Below are positions 51,852-61,474 of a stretch of DNA of 64,000 bases, piece after piece. Source of the DNA: Aeoliella mucimassa. Its GTDB lineage: Bacteria; Planctomycetota; Planctomycetia; Pirellulales; Lacipirellulaceae. The notes beneath the pieces are model-generated. The model had not been told where the DNA came from. It saw only the letters and a list, made by a program, of their open reading frames with translations, and searched no databases. Made by a program: the position numbers and the translations under genes. The number at the start of each line of letters is the position of its first letter. The stretch's first letter is position 1. The stretch is from assembly GCF_007748035.1 (NCBI RefSeq), contig NZ_CP036278.1, forward strand, positions 6,324,001 to 6,388,000, in the 5' to 3' direction.

Positions 51852-52121
51852 ATGGCCGATCCCGAAGATCCTTATGTTGTGACCCATGCCCATTCCGTGA
51901 TGGAAGCCGCACCCATTGTGGCCGCGCTCGAGCGTGCCGGCATCAAAGCGACGACCAACAACGCCGAGTCGGCCACGATTCTTCCCGAAGCCATGGGCGA
52001 GGTCGAAATCGTCGTCGCCACGCGCGATGCTCCCCGGGCCGAAACCTTGTTGCAGCTGATCGAAGAACATGGCACCGATGTCGATTGGGATCAAGTCGAC
52101 GTCGGCGAGCCCGAAGAGTAA
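51852..52121 (+). CDS. DUF2007-type putative signal-transducing protein
   Basis: This 89-residue protein contains YVVTHAHSVMEAAPIVAALE with RAGIKATTNN, and VEIVVATRDAPRAETLLQLI, the compact ferredoxin-like layout of DUF2007 proteins, a family described only as putative signal transducers. The acidic tail (DWDQVDVGEPEE) is extra. It lies between divergent folC and the SMP-30 gene; the gap to the latter is 79 bp. Confidence 0.78.
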   Translation: MADPEDPYVVTHAHSVMEAAPIVAALERAGIKATTNNAESATILPEAMGEVEIVVATRDAPRAETLLQLIEEHGTDVDWDQVDVGEPEE

Positions 52122-52200
52122 TCGCTCGCTCACCTCGACGGACGATTGCCGAGCGAAGCCACCTTGCTGACCGCTTACCTCGACCATACGAAGGACAACC

Positions 52201-53235
52201 ATGCGTATTGAGCTACTTGCGGCCACGTTCATCCTCTGTTGCGTCGCTCCGACTTGGAGCCTGGCCCAACAAGATGTTTCCCCGATCGAAACCATCGGCA
52301 CCATCGAGATCCTCGACCCGGCGGCCGATTCACTCATCGACTCCGAAGCCAAGATCGAACGACTCGCGACCGGTTTCAAGTGGAGCGAAGGACCTGTTTG
52401 GATCAGCGAGGGTGGCTTCCTTGTCTTCTCCGACGTGCCGCAGAACACTGTGTTCAAATGGCAAGAAGGCAAGGGACTCGGTGTTTACCTGAAACCTTCC
52501 GGCTACACCGGCGAGCCGATCGAGAATCGCGAACCGGGCTCCAACGGCTTGGCCCTCGATGGCGAAGGGCGACTGCTGCTTTGCCAGCATGGCGACCATC
52601 GTGTCGCGATGATGGACGCGCCGGTCACGAGCCCCGAGCCCAAGTTCATCACCATCGCTGGCGACATCGACGGCAAAACGTTCAACAGCCCGAACGACCT
52701 TACCGTGCATTCGTCGGGAGCGATCTACTTTACCGATCCCCCGTACGGTCGGCCTCAAGGCTTCGACGATCCCGATCGCCCGCTCGACTACCAAGGGGTC
52801 TATCGCGTGATGCCGGGCGAGCCAGCCCAACTGATGACCAAAGAACTGCGGGCGCCGAATGGCATTGCCTTGTCGCCCGACGAAAAAACGCTGTACGTCG
52901 CCCAGAGCGATCGCGACCGTCCTTTGTACATGGCTTATCCCGTGCAGGACGATGGCACGCTGGGTACCGGGCGCGTGCTGCTGAACGTCAAACGCCTGGC
53001 CGACGAACGTCCCGGTAGCGCCGATGGCATGAAGCTCGACTCCAACGGCAACCTGTTTGCCACCGGCCCGGGCGGCGTGCTCATCATCTCGCCCGAGGGC
53101 AAGCACCTGGCGACCATCAGCACCGGCGATCGCATTGCCAACTGCGCGTTCGGCGACGATGGTCACACGTTGTACATGACCTCGAACCACGACCTTTGCC
53201 GGGTGCGAGTCAAGGCCAAGGGGCTCGGCTTCTAG
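52201..53235 (+). CDS. Exported SMP-30/gluconolactonase family protein
   Basis: This 344-residue protein has a signal peptide (LAATFILCCVAPTWSLAQ). A six-bladed propeller follows: ATGFKWSEGPVWISEGGFLV (metal-binding Glu), NREPGSNGLALDGEGRLLLC, FNSPNDLTVHSSGAIYFTDP (Asn and Asp ligands), APNGIALSPDEKTLYVAQSD and SADGMKLDSNGNLFATGPGG. These are the four metal-site loops of SMP-30 lactonases. It probably hydrolyses a sugar lactone outside the cytoplasm; the substrate is not determined. A strong terminator follows 49 bp downstream. Confidence 0.92.
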   Translation: MRIELLAATFILCCVAPTWSLAQQDVSPIETIGTIEILDPAADSLIDSEAKIERLATGFKWSEGPVWISEGGFLVFSDVPQNTVFKWQEGKGLGVYLKPSGYTGEPIENREPGSNGLALDGEGRLLLCQHGDHRVAMMDAPVTSPEPKFITIAGDIDGKTFNSPNDLTVHSSGAIYFTDPPYGRPQGFDDPDRPLDYQGVYRVMPGEPAQLMTKELRAPNGIALSPDEKTLYVAQSDRDRPLYMAYPVQDDGTLGTGRVLLNVKRLADERPGSADGMKLDSNGNLFATGPGGVLIISPEGKHLATISTGDRIANCAFGDDGHTLYMTSNHDLCRVRVKAKGLGF

Positions 53236-53283
53236 CAGCCCCCAGAACCGACACCCGCCCGACACCCTGGCAACCGCTCTCTC

Positions 53284-53320
53284 GCCTGGCCGCCCACGCG
53301 CGGCCAGGCCCTTTTGATTT
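53284..53320 (+). terminator. Strong intrinsic terminator after the SMP-30 gene
   Basis: GCCTGGCCGC pairs perfectly with GCGGCCAGGC around the loop CCACGC, followed by CC, TTTT, GA, TTT. It ends 28 bp before the next start, separating the two genes. Confidence 0.82.
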
Positions 53321-53347
53321 CACCGCTTCGACGAAACTGATTTAGAT

Positions 53348-54259
53348 ATGGATATCGCTCCCGACTCGACTCGTATTGGATGGATCGGCACCGGCGTCAT
53401 GGGTGCGAGCATGTGTGGCCATTTGCTCGCAGCCGGGTATCGCTGCACGGTCTTCAACCGCACCCGGGCGAAGGCCGAACCGCTGCTCGCCAGCGGTGCC
53501 GAGTGGGCCGACACGCCGCGCGCGGTGGCCGAAGCCGCCGACGTGGTGTTCTCGATCGTCGGCATGCCCGAAGACGTGCGAAACGTGCTGATCGAAGGGG
53601 ATGATTGCGCGCTCGCGGGAGCCAAGCCGGGAACGGTACTGGTCGACATGACCACCAGCCAGCCTTCGCTCGCCATCGAGATTGCCGAACTGGCTGCCAA
53701 GCAAGACGTCACCAGCATCGACGCACCGGTCTCGGGGGGCGACGTTGGTGCCAAGAACGCCGCGCTGTCGATCATGATCGGCGGCGACGCCACTACAGTC
53801 CAACAACTCGAACCGCTCTGGTCGCTCATGGGAAAAACGTGGGTTCACCAAGGAGGCCCCGGCGCCGGGCAGCATACCAAGATGGTGAACCAAACACTGA
53901 TCGCCACCAACATGATCGGCGTGTGCGAAGCCTTGGTCTACGGCTACCAGGCAGGGCTCGACCTGCCGACGGTCATGCAATCGGTCTCCAGTGGAGCGGC
54001 CGGCAGTTGGTCGCTGTCGAACCTCGGCCCTCGGATGATCGAAAACAACTTCGATCCCGGCTTCTTCATCGAACACTTTCTCAAAGACCTCGGCATCGTG
54101 CTCGACGAAGCCCGGCAAATGAAGCTATCGCTTCCCGGCGTCGCCCTGGCCGAACAACTCTACCGAGCAGCGGCCGCCCAAGGGCACTCCAAAGATGGCA
54201 CCCACGCACTGATGCTCGCCATCGCCCAACTATCGGCCATCGACTGGAATAACCGCTAG
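53348..54259 (+). CDS. Beta-hydroxyacid dehydrogenase (3-hydroxyisobutyrate dehydrogenase family)
   Basis: This 303-residue NAD(P)-dependent enzyme has a dinucleotide site at 10-19 ([10 protein letters not shown]), the substrate motif [20 protein letters not shown], and catalytic Lys178 with Asn181 in [20 protein letters not shown]. Family members oxidise 3-hydroxyisobutyrate, tartronate semialdehyde, or reduce succinic semialdehyde or glyoxylate; sequence alone does not decide. It follows the SMP-30 gene but is separated by a terminator, so it probably has its own promoter in the short gap or is partly read through. Confidence 0.92.
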   Translation: MDIAPDSTRIGWIGTGVMGASMCGHLLAAGYRCTVFNRTRAKAEPLLASGAEWADTPRAVAEAADVVFSIVGMPEDVRNVLIEGDDCALAGAKPGTVLVDMTTSQPSLAIEIAELAAKQDVTSIDAPVSGGDVGAKNAALSIMIGGDATTVQQLEPLWSLMGKTWVHQGGPGAGQHTKMVNQTLIATNMIGVCEALVYGYQAGLDLPTVMQSVSSGAAGSWSLSNLGPRMIENNFDPGFFIEHFLKDLGIVLDEARQMKLSLPGVALAEQLYRAAAAQGHSKDGTHALMLAIAQLSAIDWNNR

Positions 54260-54313
54260 GAGCGAGTGGGGAAGGGGAGTCCTCAGGCCATCGCGCCCCG
54301 AAGGGACAACCAC

Positions 54314-54763
54314 CTATTCGCTGAACTCAGCGGCGGCGAATTTCCGGAAGTCGCTCTCTGACAGCGTGACTCCTTCGTGCACCAGTTGGAACACCATGGG
54401 GCACTCGGGCCAGCCGAAGCAGCTGAGCAGCTCGTCGAGTTTCTCTTCGCTGCACGAGCCGTGCATTTCGACGCGGTGCATCTTGCCGTGGTACTCGAAC
54501 AGATGGCCATCGATCTGCCACCGGCAACCTTGTTGTTCGCCGCCGGCGACCAGGAAGTAGCCGTCGGGCTCGATGTCCATGCGGTCGATCTTCAGCAGTC
54601 GCTGCTGCACTTCTTCGAAACGAACCGGCAAGATCGCGTCGAACATCGGGGGACCGCCCGCGGGGGCTGCGTAGGTGGACAAGGCGACTTCGCGGAGAGT
54701 CATCTCGGGCCCTGCGGTTAGCTGACTTGGCACCGCAAAAACGTTGGCATGAAAATTGAGCAT
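54314..54763 (-). CDS. Hypothetical protein, 149 residues
   Basis: Start is ATG 54763; a second in-frame ATG at 54703 would give a shorter form. No signal peptide or membrane span. It contains a beta-rich middle (DGYFLVAGGEQQGCRWQIDG, LFEYHGKMHRVEMHGSC) and a helical end (EEKLDELLSCFGWPECPMVF). I do not recognise the family. It converges on the dehydrogenase and is divergent from the serine dehydratase gene, with 73 bp between starts. Confidence 0.65.
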   Translation of the reverse strand: MLNFHANVFAVPSQLTAGPEMTLREVALSTYAAPAGGPPMFDAILPVRFEEVQQRLLKIDRMDIEPDGYFLVAGGEQQGCRWQIDGHLFEYHGKMHRVEMHGSCSEEKLDELLSCFGWPECPMVFQLVHEGVTLSESDFRKFAAAEFSE

Positions 54764-54836
54764 CTCGACTTACCGCGGCAGGTAGATTAAAGGTAGTGGT
54801 TGCAGATGCTTCACACTTTCCGGACGACTTGCCCAC

Positions 54837-56219
54837 ATGCTCAGCATTCTCGATTTCTTTACGATTGGTATCGGCCCTTCCAGCTCGCACAGCGTCGGGC
54901 CGATGCGGGCGGCCAAGTCGTTTGTCGACCATCTTACCGCAGCCGGGGTGCTGGAGCGGGTCGAGCAGGTCGAAGTTACACTCTATGGCTCGCTGGCCCT
55001 TACAGGCAAGGGGCACGGCACCGACAAGGCGGTGATGCTCGGCCTGGCGGGCGAAACCCCCGACGGGGTCGACGTCGACTCGATCGAGCCGAAGCTGGCC
55101 GCGGTGGCCAGTAGCAAGCAATTGCACCTCGGCGGCACCCGACTGCTAGCGTTCAACCCTGAAAAACAGTTGAAATTCGACCGTAAGACCAAATGCCGGG
55201 TGCATCCGAACCAGATGCGGCTGGTGGCCCACGACGCGGCCGGAACCCTGCTTGCCGAGGAGGTGGTGTACTCCGTCGGCGGCGGCTTCGTGCTGACCGC
55301 GGCCGACATCGAGGCCGCCCAGGTCGATTCGTCCCCCGTGGCCGACGACCGCCCGTTCCCGTTCCGCACAGGGGTCGAACTGTTTGAGCATTGCCAGTCG
55401 GAGGGATCGTCGGTCAGCCGCATCGTGATGGCCAACGAGCTGCACACCCGCAGCGAAGCTGAACTGCGCGATGGAGTCATGCAGCGGTGGCAGGTAATGC
55501 AGGAATGCGTGAAACGCGGGTGCCGGTGCGAAGGCATCCTGCCCGGTGGGCTGAAAGTTCGCCGCCGCGCGCCGGCCCTGTACCAGAAGCTCAAGTCGCG
55601 GCACGAAACCACCGATCCGCTGGCCGCGCTCGACTGGGTCGACCTGTACGCCCTGGCGGTGAACGAAGAGAACGCGGCCGGCAGCCGAGTGGTCACCGCC
55701 CCCACGAACGGCGCGGCCGGCATCATTCCCGCGGTGCTGCACTACTTCATGAAGTTTGGCCGCGAGGCCACCGACGACGACGTGGTGCGATTCTTCCTGG
55801 TCGCCGGAGCGATGGCCATGCTGTATAAGGAGAACGCTTCGATCTCCGGCGCGGAAGTCGGCTGCCAGGGCGAGGTCGGCGTGGCCGCCTCGATGGCCGC
55901 GGCCGCGCTCACCGAGGTCCAGGGAGGTTCGGTCGCCCAGGTGCTACAGGCCGCCGAGATTGCCATGGAGCATCACCTGGGTCTCACCTGCGATCCCATC
56001 GGTGGACTGGTGCAGGTACCGTGCATCGAACGCAACGCGGTCGCCTCGGTGACTGCGATCAATAGCTCGCGACTCGCTTTGGCAGGCGACGGGAGCCATC
56101 GCGTGTCGCTCGATAAAGTCATCGCGACGATGCGGCGGACCGGCGCGGACATGTCGGCCAAGTACAAGGAAACCGCCCGCGGCGGCCTGGCGATCGAAGT
56201 GAACGTGATTGAGTGCTAG
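54837..56219 (+). CDS. sdaA: L-serine ammonia-lyase, single-chain iron-sulfur type
   Basis: This 460-residue enzyme deaminates L-serine to pyruvate. The N-terminal beta domain begins [20 protein letters not shown] with PMRAAKSF, the alpha/beta signature of bacterial serine dehydratases. The catalytic half has [20 protein letters not shown] and the cysteines of a [4Fe-4S] cluster in [12 protein letters not shown] and [20 protein letters not shown]. Both domains are in one chain, as in the SdaA/SdaB type, and length is normal (about 455). Confidence 0.95.
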   Translation: MLSILDFFTIGIGPSSSHSVGPMRAAKSFVDHLTAAGVLERVEQVEVTLYGSLALTGKGHGTDKAVMLGLAGETPDGVDVDSIEPKLAAVASSKQLHLGGTRLLAFNPEKQLKFDRKTKCRVHPNQMRLVAHDAAGTLLAEEVVYSVGGGFVLTAADIEAAQVDSSPVADDRPFPFRTGVELFEHCQSEGSSVSRIVMANELHTRSEAELRDGVMQRWQVMQECVKRGCRCEGILPGGLKVRRRAPALYQKLKSRHETTDPLAALDWVDLYALAVNEENAAGSRVVTAPTNGAAGIIPAVLHYFMKFGREATDDDVVRFFLVAGAMAMLYKENASISGAEVGCQGEVGVAASMAAAALTEVQGGSVAQVLQAAEIAMEHHLGLTCDPIGGLVQVPCIERNAVASVTAINSSRLALAGDGSHRVSLDKVIATMRRTGADMSAKYKETARGGLAIEVNVIEC

Positions 56220-56351
56220 CGCGGGCGAAAGCTGCCCAATCTGCCGCTTAGCTATTGCGAAACCAGCGGATGGCCACGTACCATAAGACCCAGCGGGTCG
56301 ACCGACCGCCATTGCCACGAACTACTTTTCTCGCCCCTAGAGACTTCGACC

Positions 56352-56606
56352 ATGGTTTGGTTGTTTGAACGCACTGTCGAAATCGCCGCCTGGTTGGCCA
56401 TGATTGTCTGCTGGATTTCGATCGGCATGACCATCTACTTCTTCGTTCGCTGGGTGGGAACGCTGCAGGCCGACGAGGTCGACTTCTACCTGCTCCGCGA
56501 CGCGGCCAAGAGCGCCGGTGCGGCGGTCGGCTTTGCCTTGGGCCTGGGTGGACTGGCCTGCGTCGATCGGTTTCTGTTCGACGCCGACGAGTATCCGCAA
56601 AAGTAA
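56352..56606 (+). CDS. Small two-span membrane protein
   Basis: This 84-residue protein has two hydrophobic segments (IAAWLAMIVCWISIGMTIYF and AGAAVGFALGLGGLACV) joined by a short charged loop (RWVGTLQADEVDFYLLRDAA). Family unknown. It is followed 18 bp downstream by another small unknown gene, and the two are probably co-transcribed. Confidence 0.65.
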   Translation: MVWLFERTVEIAAWLAMIVCWISIGMTIYFFVRWVGTLQADEVDFYLLRDAAKSAGAAVGFALGLGGLACVDRFLFDADEYPQK

Positions 56607-56624
56607 GTTGCCACGGCCCCTCCC

Positions 56625-57110
56625 ATGGCTCGCCACGAACACGATCGCGAAGACCTGCTGCGCGACGCAGTTGCCATGGTCGAGCGGATTGCTTGGCGCG
56701 ACTTGGCGGGGCGCGAACGGTTTGTCGGCTTTCGCTCCACTGGTGCGGTGAGCGTTTATCTCGATCAGGATCCAGCGTATCACTTTAACTCGGCCGACCA
56801 GCTCCGCCGCGGCTACGTCGACGGGCAGCTACTCAAAGCCGAACGCGGCCAACTACGCGCAATGCGTCGCGAGCGCCCAGGCGGCGAGGTGCAGCTCGTT
56901 TCGCGACTGCTCTCGGCCAGCGAAGCCGAAGCGCTCGTCGCCCGAATGCGGGACGATCTCACACAACTGGCCGACCAACTGGCTGGCGATCAGCTAACGC
57001 TCGTGGGCCAGGTGCCTGCCGACCAACCAGTCGCCAAGCGGGTCGCCGACTGGCTGGAGCAGCTGTTGCTCAAGCCGCTTAGCATCGCCCGCTCGCCGCA
57101 CGCCAAATAG
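56625..57110 (+). CDS. Hypothetical protein, 161 residues
   Basis: ATG 56625 lies 18 bp after the previous gene. The protein is soluble and charged: a helical start (REDLLRDAVAMVERIAW), a beta-rich piece (RERFVGFRSTGAVSVYLDQD), and a C-terminal helical half (LSASEAEALVARMRDDLTQL). No family is recognised. The short spacing suggests it works with the small membrane protein before it. Confidence 0.62.
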   Translation: MARHEHDREDLLRDAVAMVERIAWRDLAGRERFVGFRSTGAVSVYLDQDPAYHFNSADQLRRGYVDGQLLKAERGQLRAMRRERPGGEVQLVSRLLSASEAEALVARMRDDLTQLADQLAGDQLTLVGQVPADQPVAKRVADWLEQLLLKPLSIARSPHAK

Positions 57111-57139
57111 TTTGTCGTGGGGAGAGTAGGGCAGGGGGT

Positions 57140-58150
57140 TTATCCTATGGCTGGTTGCCGGCGAGGGTTACGGTACAAAATGTCGGCCAGCAGTTCTGGC
57201 GAGCCGGGCTCGCCGGTGCGGTCGTAGTGCCAGTTGCGGTCGGTCGGAATCCATTTTGGGTCGAGCGGCCACGGGTCGAATGGCAAGTACCCCACCAGAT
57301 CGGCCAGCCGATCGGAGCTCATCGCCACGTTGCCCGCCCGCGGCGGCATCGGCCCCGCGTCGAGTCGCGGACATCCCTGTAGCAGATCGGGATTGTAACC
57401 ACCTACGCGATTCACCACCTGGGCGATCTCGTACAGGCTCAGCCGCACCGGCCCCCCGGCGTGATACAGCCCCGACGCGTCGCTGGTCAGCAAGTCTTCG
57501 AACAACAAGTTCAGGCAATCGGTGTAGGTCGGCGTACGAATCTCGTCGAAGTACAACGTCGCCGGCCGGCCACCAGCGAAGCGTGACTGAATCCAATCGA
57601 TCGCGCCGGCGTGGCCGTTGAAGCTCACCCCCATCGGTAGCGAGATGCGGAGCACGCACGCCTGAGGGTACCAGTCGTCGACCAATTGCTCGGCGCTCAC
57701 CATGGTCTTGCCATACACGGTCACCGGATCGGGGCGATCGGTTTCGACATGGCCATCGCGCTCGGGATCGTCGCCCGAGAAGACCAGGTCGATCGAGCAA
57801 TGCACAAGCCGCGCCTGGCATTCGACGACGTGCGAGAGCAGGTTCACCAGCCCTTCGACATTCGTGCGCCAGGCGAGTCGCGAGTCGAGTTCGCACGCTT
57901 TGAGCGCACAGTTGCCAGCGCAGTTGAGGACCGAGCGGAATTGATGCTGCTCGAACAGCTTCGCCAGCCCTGCGTGATCCTCCGCGTTGCAGGCGACCAC
58001 GTGCAGACCTTGCAGCCGCCAGTTGTCCTCCTGGCGGATCCCAATCACCTGACCGGGATAGCGGGCGGAGAAGTAGTCGAGCGCGTTGTAGCCAGCCACT
58101 CCGGCTACTCCGGTAATCAGCAGCGGCAGGTGTTCGTCGGATAGCATCAT
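57140..58150 (-). CDS. RmlD-like NAD-dependent sugar reductase/epimerase
   Basis: This 336-residue protein is of the extended short-chain dehydrogenase type. The dinucleotide site is LLITGVAGVAGYNALDYFSA, with NCAGNCALKACELDSRLAWR and TNVEGLVNL, and a catalytic region with YGKTMVSAEQLVDDWYPQAC, the YxxxK motif. SIDLVFSGDDPERDGHVETD and TPTYTDCLNLLFEDLLTSDA resemble dTDP-4-dehydrorhamnose reductase. The substrate is probably a nucleotide sugar. It lies next to two glycosyltransferase-like genes on the opposite strand, fitting a role in surface glycan synthesis. Confidence 0.82.
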   Translation of the reverse strand: MMLSDEHLPLLITGVAGVAGYNALDYFSARYPGQVIGIRQEDNWRLQGLHVVACNAEDHAGLAKLFEQHQFRSVLNCAGNCALKACELDSRLAWRTNVEGLVNLLSHVVECQARLVHCSIDLVFSGDDPERDGHVETDRPDPVTVYGKTMVSAEQLVDDWYPQACVLRISLPMGVSFNGHAGAIDWIQSRFAGGRPATLYFDEIRTPTYTDCLNLLFEDLLTSDASGLYHAGGPVRLSLYEIAQVVNRVGGYNPDLLQGCPRLDAGPMPPRAGNVAMSSDRLADLVGYLPFDPWPLDPKWIPTDRNWHYDRTGEPGSPELLADILYRNPRRQPAIG

Positions 58151-58317
58151 CGATTCGCGGGTCTCATTGGGTAGGCAGCAGGTCAGGATTTTCCTGTCCT
58201 ACGTTCGCAGGTTCTGCCAATTCTAACGAAAAGGCCGACAATTTTTGCCCCTCTGTTTTCTGTGAGCTAGGGTTGGGCGGAATTCGTACACACACTCCTG
58301 CGTCTGACTCAAAAACC

Positions 58318-59634
58318 ATGGCTGATACACTCGAACTCACTGCCCCCACGACAACCCGCACCCCTTCGACCGATTTCCCGGTTCTCGACCGGCTCAAGGC
58401 AGCTGAGCAGGCGATTCGCGAATGCATGGCCAGCGTGCAAGGCGAGCCCGATGTTTCGCTCGTGCAGCCGGTGACCGAGACGCTGGAGCTATCGGTCGTG
58501 ATGCCCTGCTTGAACGAAGAAGACACTCTAGGCATCTGCATCGAAAAAGCCCAGCGGGCGATGCGTGAGCATCAAATCCGCGGCGAGGTAATCGTCGCCG
58601 ACAACGGCAGTACCGACCGCAGCATCGAAATCGCTACCGAGCTCGGCGCCCGCGTCGTGAACGTCGAGGCCAAAGGCTACGGCAACGCCCTGATGGGTGG
58701 CATCGAAGCAGCCCGCGGTCAGTACGTGATCATGGGCGACGCCGACGACAGCTACGATTTTCTCGAGATCCCCAAGTTCGTCGACCAACTCCGCAACGGG
58801 CACGACCTCGTGCAGGGGTGCCGACTGCCGTCGGGTGGCGGAACCGTGCTGCCGGGGGCGATGCCTCCGCTGCATCGCTGGTGGGGCAATCCGATGTTTA
58901 CCTGGATGGTCCGCAACATGTTCTCGGCTCCTGTGCACGACGTGTACTGTGGGCTTCGTGGATTCACTCGCGAACACTACGACCGACTCGACCTACGTTC
59001 GACCGGCATGGAGTTCGCCACCGAAATGATTATTAAGAGCAGCCTGTTCCAGGCCGACATCGCCGAGGTGCCGACCACGCTGCACCCCGATGGTCGCAAG
59101 GCCCACGCGCCGCACCTGCGGACGTTCCGCGACGGTTGGCGCACCCTGCGGTTCTTCTTGATGTACAGCCCCCGCTGGTGCTTCCTGGTGCCCGGCGTCC
59201 TGCTGGCGGTGCTCGGCATCTTGGGCTACGCCCTGGCATTGCCGGCCACGCAGGTTGCCGGCGTGACGCTCGACGCTCACACCTTGCTGGTCGCCAGCCT
59301 GGCGATGCTCGTTGGCACCCAGTTGGTGCAGCTGGCTTTGTTCGCCAAGACATTTGCGATTAGCGAACGCCTGGTACCCGAGAGTCCCAAGATGCGGTGG
59401 TTCCGTCAGGTGGCCACCCTCGAACGAGGTTTGGTATCCGGACTCGCGCTGGCCGCTGGGGGAACTGCGTTGATCGGAGTCGCGTTCGCCAGTTGGCAAG
59501 CGGTCGACTTCGGAGCGCTCGACTATGCGACCACCATGCGGTGGGTAATTCCCGGCGTTACCGCGGTAGCCTTGGGTTGCCAGACGATGTTCGCGAGTTT
59601 CTTCCTGAGCGTGCTGCGAATGGCTCGCAAGTAA
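58318..59634 (+). CDS. Family 2 glycosyltransferase with C-terminal membrane domain
   Basis: Start ATG 58318; 438 residues. The GT-A core is ELSVVMPCLNEEDTLGICIE, GEVIVADNGSTDRSIEIATE, GYGNALMGGIEAARGQYVIM and the metal-binding DADDSYDF. This resembles dolichyl- or undecaprenyl-phosphate sugar synthases. The C-terminal 170 residues hold about four membrane helices (FLVPGVLLAVLGILGYALAL, TLLVASLAMLVGTQLVQLAL, ATLERGLVSGLALAAGG). It probably makes a lipid-linked sugar donor. The polytopic GT39-like gene follows 78 bp downstream and could use that donor. Confidence 0.9.
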   Translation: MADTLELTAPTTTRTPSTDFPVLDRLKAAEQAIRECMASVQGEPDVSLVQPVTETLELSVVMPCLNEEDTLGICIEKAQRAMREHQIRGEVIVADNGSTDRSIEIATELGARVVNVEAKGYGNALMGGIEAARGQYVIMGDADDSYDFLEIPKFVDQLRNGHDLVQGCRLPSGGGTVLPGAMPPLHRWWGNPMFTWMVRNMFSAPVHDVYCGLRGFTREHYDRLDLRSTGMEFATEMIIKSSLFQADIAEVPTTLHPDGRKAHAPHLRTFRDGWRTLRFFLMYSPRWCFLVPGVLLAVLGILGYALALPATQVAGVTLDAHTLLVASLAMLVGTQLVQLALFAKTFAISERLVPESPKMRWFRQVATLERGLVSGLALAAGGTALIGVAFASWQAVDFGALDYATTMRWVIPGVTAVALGCQTMFASFFLSVLRMARK

Positions 59635-59712
59635 CGCCGGCGCAGATCGCGCGACCGCAACACCCCGGCCTGGCCAATCCCACGACTCACGCTTTCCCCG
59701 ACTTGTTGCCTT

Positions 59713-61269
59713 ATGTTTCGGTCCCGAATTACCATCGCCATTTTGCTGGCCTGCGCAACGCTGGCCATCTCGGCCCTGGTATCGTACTTGCGCCCGCCAC
59801 TGCCGAGAGTGCACGACGAGTTCAGTTACCTGCTGGCTGGCGACACTTACGCGCATGGCCGGATGACGAATCCCACGCATCCCATGTGGCGACACTTTGA
59901 GACGATGCACGTCATCCACCAGCCGAGCTACGCGTCGAAGTACCCACCGGGACAAGGACTCGCTTTGGCCGTGGGACAACGCTTTTTTGGCTGGCCGATC
60001 GTTGGTGTCTGGATTAGCTCGGTGCTGGCGGTGCTGGCCTGCTACTGGATGCTGCTCGGCATGACTCCGCCGAAGTGGGCCGCCGTGGGTGCGGCCTGCC
60101 TGATCCTGCATCCCGGTTTCGAAATCATTTGGGGACAGAGTTTCTGGGGTGGTTCGGTCGCGTTCATCGGCGGCGCGCTCGTGCTGGGCGCGGCGGCGCG
60201 GATGCTCCGCCCTGCAGCGACGCTCCGCGTAGCGGATGCGACTGCCATGGCGGTCGGCACCCTGGTGCTGGCCAACACCCGCCCTTTCGAAGGGGCGCTC
60301 TACTGCCTGCTGGTCGGGGTGTGGATGGTGGTGCACTGGACTCGTCATGGCTGGCCGACGTTGCCGGCGCTCTCGACTCGCGTGCTGTTGCCGCAACTGC
60401 TGATCCTGGGGGCCGGCTTCCTGGTGATGACGGCTCACAACAGGGCGGTCACCGGTAGCTCGCTCACCATGCCTTACCAAGTGCACGAGCGGACGTACGC
60501 ACTGTGCCCGGTATTTCTGTTCGAAGCACCGATCACCGGCAAGCATTACCTGCACGACGCGATTCGTAAGTTCCACGAAGAGTGGTCGATGAAGTGGTAC
60601 AACGATCAATGGACGCTCCATGGTTTGCTGATGACGAAATGGCGATTCTTCTATTGGTCGACCGACGTGCTATTGCCTTACGTGGTGCTGGTGCCGGTGC
60701 TCATGCTCCCCTGGTGGCGGGGCAGTAAATGGCGATGGCCGCTGGCTTTGCTGATTGCGGTGTGGGCGTTAACCCAGGCGACCGTGTGGAACTGGCCTCA
60801 CTACATTGCTCCGGTCGCCCCGGTCGTCTACTTGTTGGTCGTCGATGGACTGCGCAACCTGCGTGTTGCGACGCGACGCTTTGCCTGGAGTCGCTCGAGC
60901 ATTGCGCTGCTGATCGGTTTCCAAGCGCTGCTCTGCGGTACCGCGATTGCCACATGGGTGAACGAATCGACCGCCGACTGGCATTGGTATCGCAACGCGA
61001 TGCAGCAACACCTGGAAGATGAACCGGGCAAGCACCTGGTGCTGGTGGAATACTCGCCGGAGCATCACCCTCATGCAGAATGGGTGTGGAACGAAGCCGA
61101 CATCGATGCGGCCAAAGTGGTATGGGCCCACTCGATGAGCGATGAGGAGAATGCGGAGCTGATTGATTATTTTCAGGATCGTCATGTCTGGCACGTCGCG
61201 GCCGACCTGCCACAGCCACCGCTAGCACCCTACAAAGCACCGAGCGAGCCGAAGCCCCACGATCCCTAG
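59713..61269 (+). CDS. Polytopic GT39/ArnT-like membrane glycosyltransferase
   Basis: This 518-residue protein has about ten membrane spans. The first outside loop carries an acidic pair (PRVHDEFSYLLAGDTYAHGR), the DE/DD motif position of PMT/ArnT-type enzymes that use polyprenyl-phosphate sugars. Later features are YPPGQGLALAVGQRFFGWPI, GQSFWGGSVAFIGGALVLGA and a C-terminal soluble tail (residues 425-518) with HLVLVEYSPEHHPHAEWVWN. Substrate unknown. The likely donor partner is the preceding GT2 protein; the assignment is from topology and motif position. Confidence 0.72.
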   Translation: MFRSRITIAILLACATLAISALVSYLRPPLPRVHDEFSYLLAGDTYAHGRMTNPTHPMWRHFETMHVIHQPSYASKYPPGQGLALAVGQRFFGWPIVGVWISSVLAVLACYWMLLGMTPPKWAAVGAACLILHPGFEIIWGQSFWGGSVAFIGGALVLGAAARMLRPAATLRVADATAMAVGTLVLANTRPFEGALYCLLVGVWMVVHWTRHGWPTLPALSTRVLLPQLLILGAGFLVMTAHNRAVTGSSLTMPYQVHERTYALCPVFLFEAPITGKHYLHDAIRKFHEEWSMKWYNDQWTLHGLLMTKWRFFYWSTDVLLPYVVLVPVLMLPWWRGSKWRWPLALLIAVWALTQATVWNWPHYIAPVAPVVYLLVVDGLRNLRVATRRFAWSRSSIALLIGFQALLCGTAIATWVNESTADWHWYRNAMQQHLEDEPGKHLVLVEYSPEHHPHAEWVWNEADIDAAKVVWAHSMSDEENAELIDYFQDRHVWHVAADLPQPPLAPYKAPSEPKPHDP

Positions 61270-61474
61270 ACCTTTCCTGGGGAGCGGACGGATCGTCATT
61301 ATTATTTGTGCGAACCTCCCCGAATACCAAGGTTGTCCCGTTTGCGGCTGCTGCTGGCGTTTTTGCCCGTTGCGGCCAGCGATACGTGCTATTTCCCAGT
61401 TTTCTATTGCTTGCATGCTCGGCGGTGGTGACGGATAATAGCAAGACTCGCCTTTCCGCCGTCGAGAAGTCGCC

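Noticed and set aside
58993-60621. 542-codon open frame on the minus strand
   Set aside because: Antisense shadow of the GT2 and GT39-like genes; Arg/His/Gln-rich composition and no recognisable motif.
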